This document shows, piece by piece, positions 61,349-64,000 of a stretch of 64,000 nt of DNA. The position numbers and the translations under genes are program-made. Numbering within the stretch: the first letter of the stretch is position 1; every line of letters starts with the position of its first letter. The notes under the pieces are model-generated. The model was not told the DNA's origin. It saw only the letters and a program-made list of their open reading frames with translations, and ran no database searches. The stretch is from NCBI RefSeq assembly GCF_021391675.1, contig NZ_CP090095.1:2051501-2115500 (forward strand). The letters are read 5' to 3'. The DNA comes from Neorhizobium galegae (GTDB lineage Bacteria; Pseudomonadota; Alphaproteobacteria; Rhizobiales; Rhizobiaceae).

Positions 61349-61663
61349 ATGAGTGGCCTCAGCGATCGCGAAAAAGCCTTTGAAAACAAGTTTGCCCTGG
61401 ATCAGGAATTGAAGTTCAAGGCGCTCGCCCGCCGCAACAAGCTCGCCGGCCTCTGGGCAGCCGGCCTGCTCGGCAAGGCGGATGCTGACGCTTACGCGAA
61501 GGAAGTCGTGGTTGCCGACTTCGAGGAAGCGGGTGACGAGGATGTGTTCCGCAAGCTGCGCAGCGATCTCGATGCCGGCGGCGTCTCCATCTCCGACCAG
61601 GATATCCGCACCAAGATGGTGGAGCTTCTGGCTCAGGCGATTGATCAGATCGAGAACCAGTAA
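61349..61663 (+). CDS. DUF1476 protein, F1-ATPase zeta-subunit-like
   Basis: A 104-residue helical protein. DUF1476 is the zeta subunit of alphaproteobacterial F1Fo-ATPase (Paracoccus denitrificans), which inhibits ATP hydrolysis. The basic N-terminal helix (LSDREKAFENKFALDQEL) is the inhibitory part. Full length; ATG 61349 with GGAG upstream region. Single gene, away from atp genes. Confidence 0.9.
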   Translation: MSGLSDREKAFENKFALDQELKFKALARRNKLAGLWAAGLLGKADADAYAKEVVVADFEEAGDEDVFRKLRSDLDAGGVSISDQDIRTKMVELLAQAIDQIENQ

Positions 61664-61741
61664 CCAGCTTGTTCAAAGCCCGATATGAAGGCTGCGTCCT
61701 GTCGGGCGCGGCTTTTCTTTATGCCCGTCAAAGTCGAGCTC

Positions 61742-64000
61742 TCAGTCGTGGGTGGGGTGCCGCTTGCGGCTGTCGGGCTGCGGGCTTTCGCCGGGGCGCC
61801 ACCGACCGGAAAGTATGAAATCCGGAATGCTACTACGCGGCATCGGTCTTGCGAGCGCATAACCCTGCAGGATGTCGCAGCCGAGATCGCGCAGGATGCG
61901 GATCTGTTCCGTGGTCTCGACGCCTTCCGCGACGACTTCGATATTCAGCGATTTGCCGATCTCGATGATCGATCCGACCATCTTTCGTTGCTTTTGCGAC
62001 TGCGAGACGAGGCGGACGAGCTCGCGGTCGATCTTCAGCGCACGCGGATTGAGCCGCAGGAGGCCGATGATCGAGGCGTGGCCGGTGCCGAAATCGTCGA
62101 TCTCGATCTCGATGCCGAGCTTCCTGATGCGCGCCAGGTTCCTCAGGACATCCTCGTCGCAGTCGTCGAGGAAGATCGATTCGAGCAGCTCGAAGGATAC
62201 CGTGCCGGGCTCGATCCTGAGTTTCCTGAGCTTGCGTGACAGCGAGGCATCACGCAGCCGCCGGTAGGAAACGTTGACCGAAAGTTTTGGGATCGGAAGG
62301 CCATGCGCGCGCCAGTCCCGGAAATCGGCAAGCGCCTTGTCAAGGATGGTCCCGTCGATCACCGAGACGACATCGAGTTCCTCGGCCATATCGAGGAACT
62401 TGTCCGGGGACAGCATGCCGCGTTCCGGGTGCATCCACCGCGCCAGCGTTTCCACGCCGGCGATCTCCAGCGTCTGCGCATCGAACTGCAGCTGATAATA
62501 CGGAATGAACTCGTCGCGCTCGAGAGCAAGAAGGATCTCGTCCGAAATGCGCTTGGTGCTGATGATCTCATTCTGGGTCTCGGCAGAGAAGAATTCATGC
62601 CGATTGCGGCCGCGGTTCTTGGCCCGGTAGAGCGCGATATCGGCGTTCAGGAGAAGCTGTCTCGCATCCACATCCGCTCCCGTATGGCAGGCGATGCCGA
62701 TGCTGGCGCCGAAACGGCAGTCGTGGCCCTCATAGGATACCGGCTTGCGCAACTCTTTGATGATGCGGTCTGCCAGATGCGAGAGCTTGCGCGGCGATCC
62801 TTCGAATTTCGACAGGATGACGAATTCGTCGCCGCCGATACGGGCGACGAAATCGCCCTTGCGGATCGTGCCCTTGAGGACTTTTGCCGCATGCTTCAGC
62901 ATCATGTCGCCGGCACTGTGGCCGAGCGTGTCGTTGATCTGCTTGAAGCGATCGAGGTCGATATGGAGGATTGCGATGCCGTATCGGTCGCGGGCGCATT
63001 CCGCCGCCATGCGATCCAGCATCTCGTCGAGATAACGCCGATTGGGGAGATCGGTCAGGTAGTCGTGCATCGCATTGTGCTCGATGCTGCTGCGCGCGGC
63101 TTCGAGTTCGCGGTTGCGCGCCTCGGCAAGGGTCTTTGCCCGTTCCAGTTCCCCGTGAAGCGTCACATCGGGCGTGACGTCCCAGTTGGCGCCGACCATC
63201 TTCTGGTGACCGTTACCGTCGATGAAAGACATGGTGCGGGTGCGCACGACGCGTTCGGAGCCGTCCCGCAGTATCACGCGGTATTGGTCCGAGAAACGTT
63301 TGCCCTCATCGATATGGGCGGAGACGTTTGCCTGGACGCGTGCGGCATCGTCCGGGTGCAGGAAGCTCTCCCAGAGCCCGCCGATCTTCACTTCCTCGCT
63401 CTTTTCCAGTCCGTAGATCCGGAACATCCGTTCGTCCCACTCGACCTCGCCGGTGGAGAAGTCGGATTCGTAGACGCCGATCCCGGATATTTCGAGGGCC
63501 ATGTCGAGCCGCCTCGACATCTGCGCCGTCTTCTCTTCAGCGGCCTTGCGGGCGGTGATGTCCGTGTCCGTGCCGACGACACGGGTCGCCTTGCCGTTCG
63601 CGTCCCATTCGACACAGGCGCCCCGGCATTCGATCCAGACCCAATGCCCCTGCTTGTGGCGTTCGCGATAATCGAAGACGGCGTAGGCGGGATCCCCGGC
63701 GATCTGCCGCTCCATGGCATGGATGACAAGCGCATGGTCGTCCGGATGGACAAGTTTGAGCCATTCCTCCGTACTGGCAGCCAGTGGGTCCTCCGCCGAC
63801 ATTCCCCGGATCTGCCGCCACACCGGCGAGTAATATTTCTGGCCTGTCGCGTAATTATGGTCCCAGACGCCTGAGACGGAGCTGACCAGCGCGTTGTCCC
63901 AGCGGCTTTCGCGCTCGGCAAGTTCTTCGAACTGCCGCCTCTGGTCGGTGATGTCCGTCAGGTGGGCCGCAAACAGGCACTGGCCCTTGAAATTTTTTCC
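61742..64000 (-). CDS. PAS-GGDEF-EAL cyclic-di-GMP protein, 5' end outside the window
   Basis: The frame is open to the window end, so the N-terminus is missing; at least 752 residues are seen. In order: the end of one PAS domain (LFAAHLTDITDQRR), a second (SSVSGVWDHNYATGQKYYSP), a third (GIGVYESDFSTGEVEWDERM), then GGDEF with intact GGDEF motif (RIGGDEFVIL) and an EAL domain with ETL in place of EAL (GVETLARW), the DDFGTG loop and EGVETTEQ. Cyclic-di-GMP synthesis and breakdown are both possible; which domain is active is unknown. An internal ATG at 63823 would give a shorter form but is not a likely start. Confidence 0.88.
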   Translation of the reverse strand, partial: GKNFKGQCLFAAHLTDITDQRRQFEELAERESRWDNALVSSVSGVWDHNYATGQKYYSPVWRQIRGMSAEDPLAASTEEWLKLVHPDDHALVIHAMERQIAGDPAYAVFDYRERHKQGHWVWIECRGACVEWDANGKATRVVGTDTDITARKAAEEKTAQMSRRLDMALEISGIGVYESDFSTGEVEWDERMFRIYGLEKSEEVKIGGLWESFLHPDDAARVQANVSAHIDEGKRFSDQYRVILRDGSERVVRTRTMSFIDGNGHQKMVGANWDVTPDVTLHGELERAKTLAEARNRELEAARSSIEHNAMHDYLTDLPNRRYLDEMLDRMAAECARDRYGIAILHIDLDRFKQINDTLGHSAGDMMLKHAAKVLKGTIRKGDFVARIGGDEFVILSKFEGSPRKLSHLADRIIKELRKPVSYEGHDCRFGASIGIACHTGADVDARQLLLNADIALYRAKNRGRNRHEFFSAETQNEIISTKRISDEILLALERDEFIPYYQLQFDAQTLEIAGVETLARWMHPERGMLSPDKFLDMAEELDVVSVIDGTILDKALADFRDWRAHGLPIPKLSVNVSYRRLRDASLSRKLRKLRIEPGTVSFELLESIFLDDCDEDVLRNLARIRKLGIEIEIDDFGTGHASIIGLLRLNPRALKIDRELVRLVSQSQKQRKMVGSIIEIGKSLNIEVVAEGVETTEQIRILRDLGCDILQGYALARPMPRSSIPDFILSGRWRPGESPQPDSRKRHPTHD

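Overview
This is a GC-rich, gene-dense chromosomal window from an alphaproteobacterium, almost certainly Rhizobiaceae (Rhizobium/Neorhizobium/Agrobacterium type). The evidence is the ribosome-binding-site and codon style together with the gene content: a roughly 2100-residue coiled-coil homologue of the Growth Pole Ring protein (GPR/RgsE), the hybrid kinase CckA, BluB under a cobalamin riboswitch, a MaeB malic enzyme with a phosphotransacetylase-like tail, a DUF1476 (F1-ATPase zeta) protein, and type II DAHP synthase. No tRNA, rRNA, phage, insertion sequence or CRISPR array was seen. Identifications come from reading the sequence; no database was searched.

Layout. 1-9.5 kb: gph (partial), rpiA, a DUF2059 secreted protein, gor, a TadG-like vWA protein, DAHP synthase, a GFA-fold protein, nadE and a TolB-like propeller. 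9.5-12 kb: cobalamin riboswitch and bluB, followed by an exact-looking 703-bp tandem duplication that leaves a 5'-truncated second bluB and a copied 3' end of the convergent secreted-protein gene. 12-19.3 kb: maeB, then a ugp-like importer with a divergent binding protein, two permeases, a glycerophosphodiesterase and no ATPase gene, then an LpxH-like phosphoesterase. 19.3-26.3 kb: MFS transporter, dipeptide epimerase, a four-gene Mla-type lipid ABC transporter and a Nudix hydrolase. 26.4-34.3 kb: the giant GPR gene, which carries a single-base frameshift near its N-terminus, then an Hpt protein preceded by CtrA-like sites, a 2Fe-2S ferredoxin and a candidate sRNA with a strong terminator.

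34.5-42.7 kb: a DUF922 HExxH protein, folP-folB-folK, a secreted hypothetical, ycjX-ycjF (ycjX also frameshifted), a SixA-like phosphatase, dksA and a FliO-like protein. 42.9-51.6 kb: cckA, recA with an SOS-like box in its promoter, alaS, ttcA and an inositol-monophosphatase-family gene. 51.6-54.8 kb: Bcr/CflA exporter, grxD, a small basic protein, bolA and an unknown membrane protein. 54.8-60.7 kb: a purine cluster on the minus strand (purC-purS-two small coiled-coil paralogues-purQ-lipoprotein-PagL-like deacylase-purL). 61.3-64 kb: a DUF1476 protein and a PAS-GGDEF-EAL protein cut by the window end.

Together the window mixes housekeeping metabolism (purine, folate, NAD, shikimate, glutathione) with envelope and cell-cycle functions (GPR, CckA, Hpt, Mla transporter, LpxH-like, PagL-like). 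Two single-base frameshifts in otherwise intact conserved genes plus an exact tandem duplication need a check against raw reads: they are either very recent mutations or sequence/assembly errors. I found no convincing wholly new system. The least explained items are the paired coiled-coil genes inside the purine cluster, the candidate sRNA, and the ATPase-less glycerophosphodiester importer.
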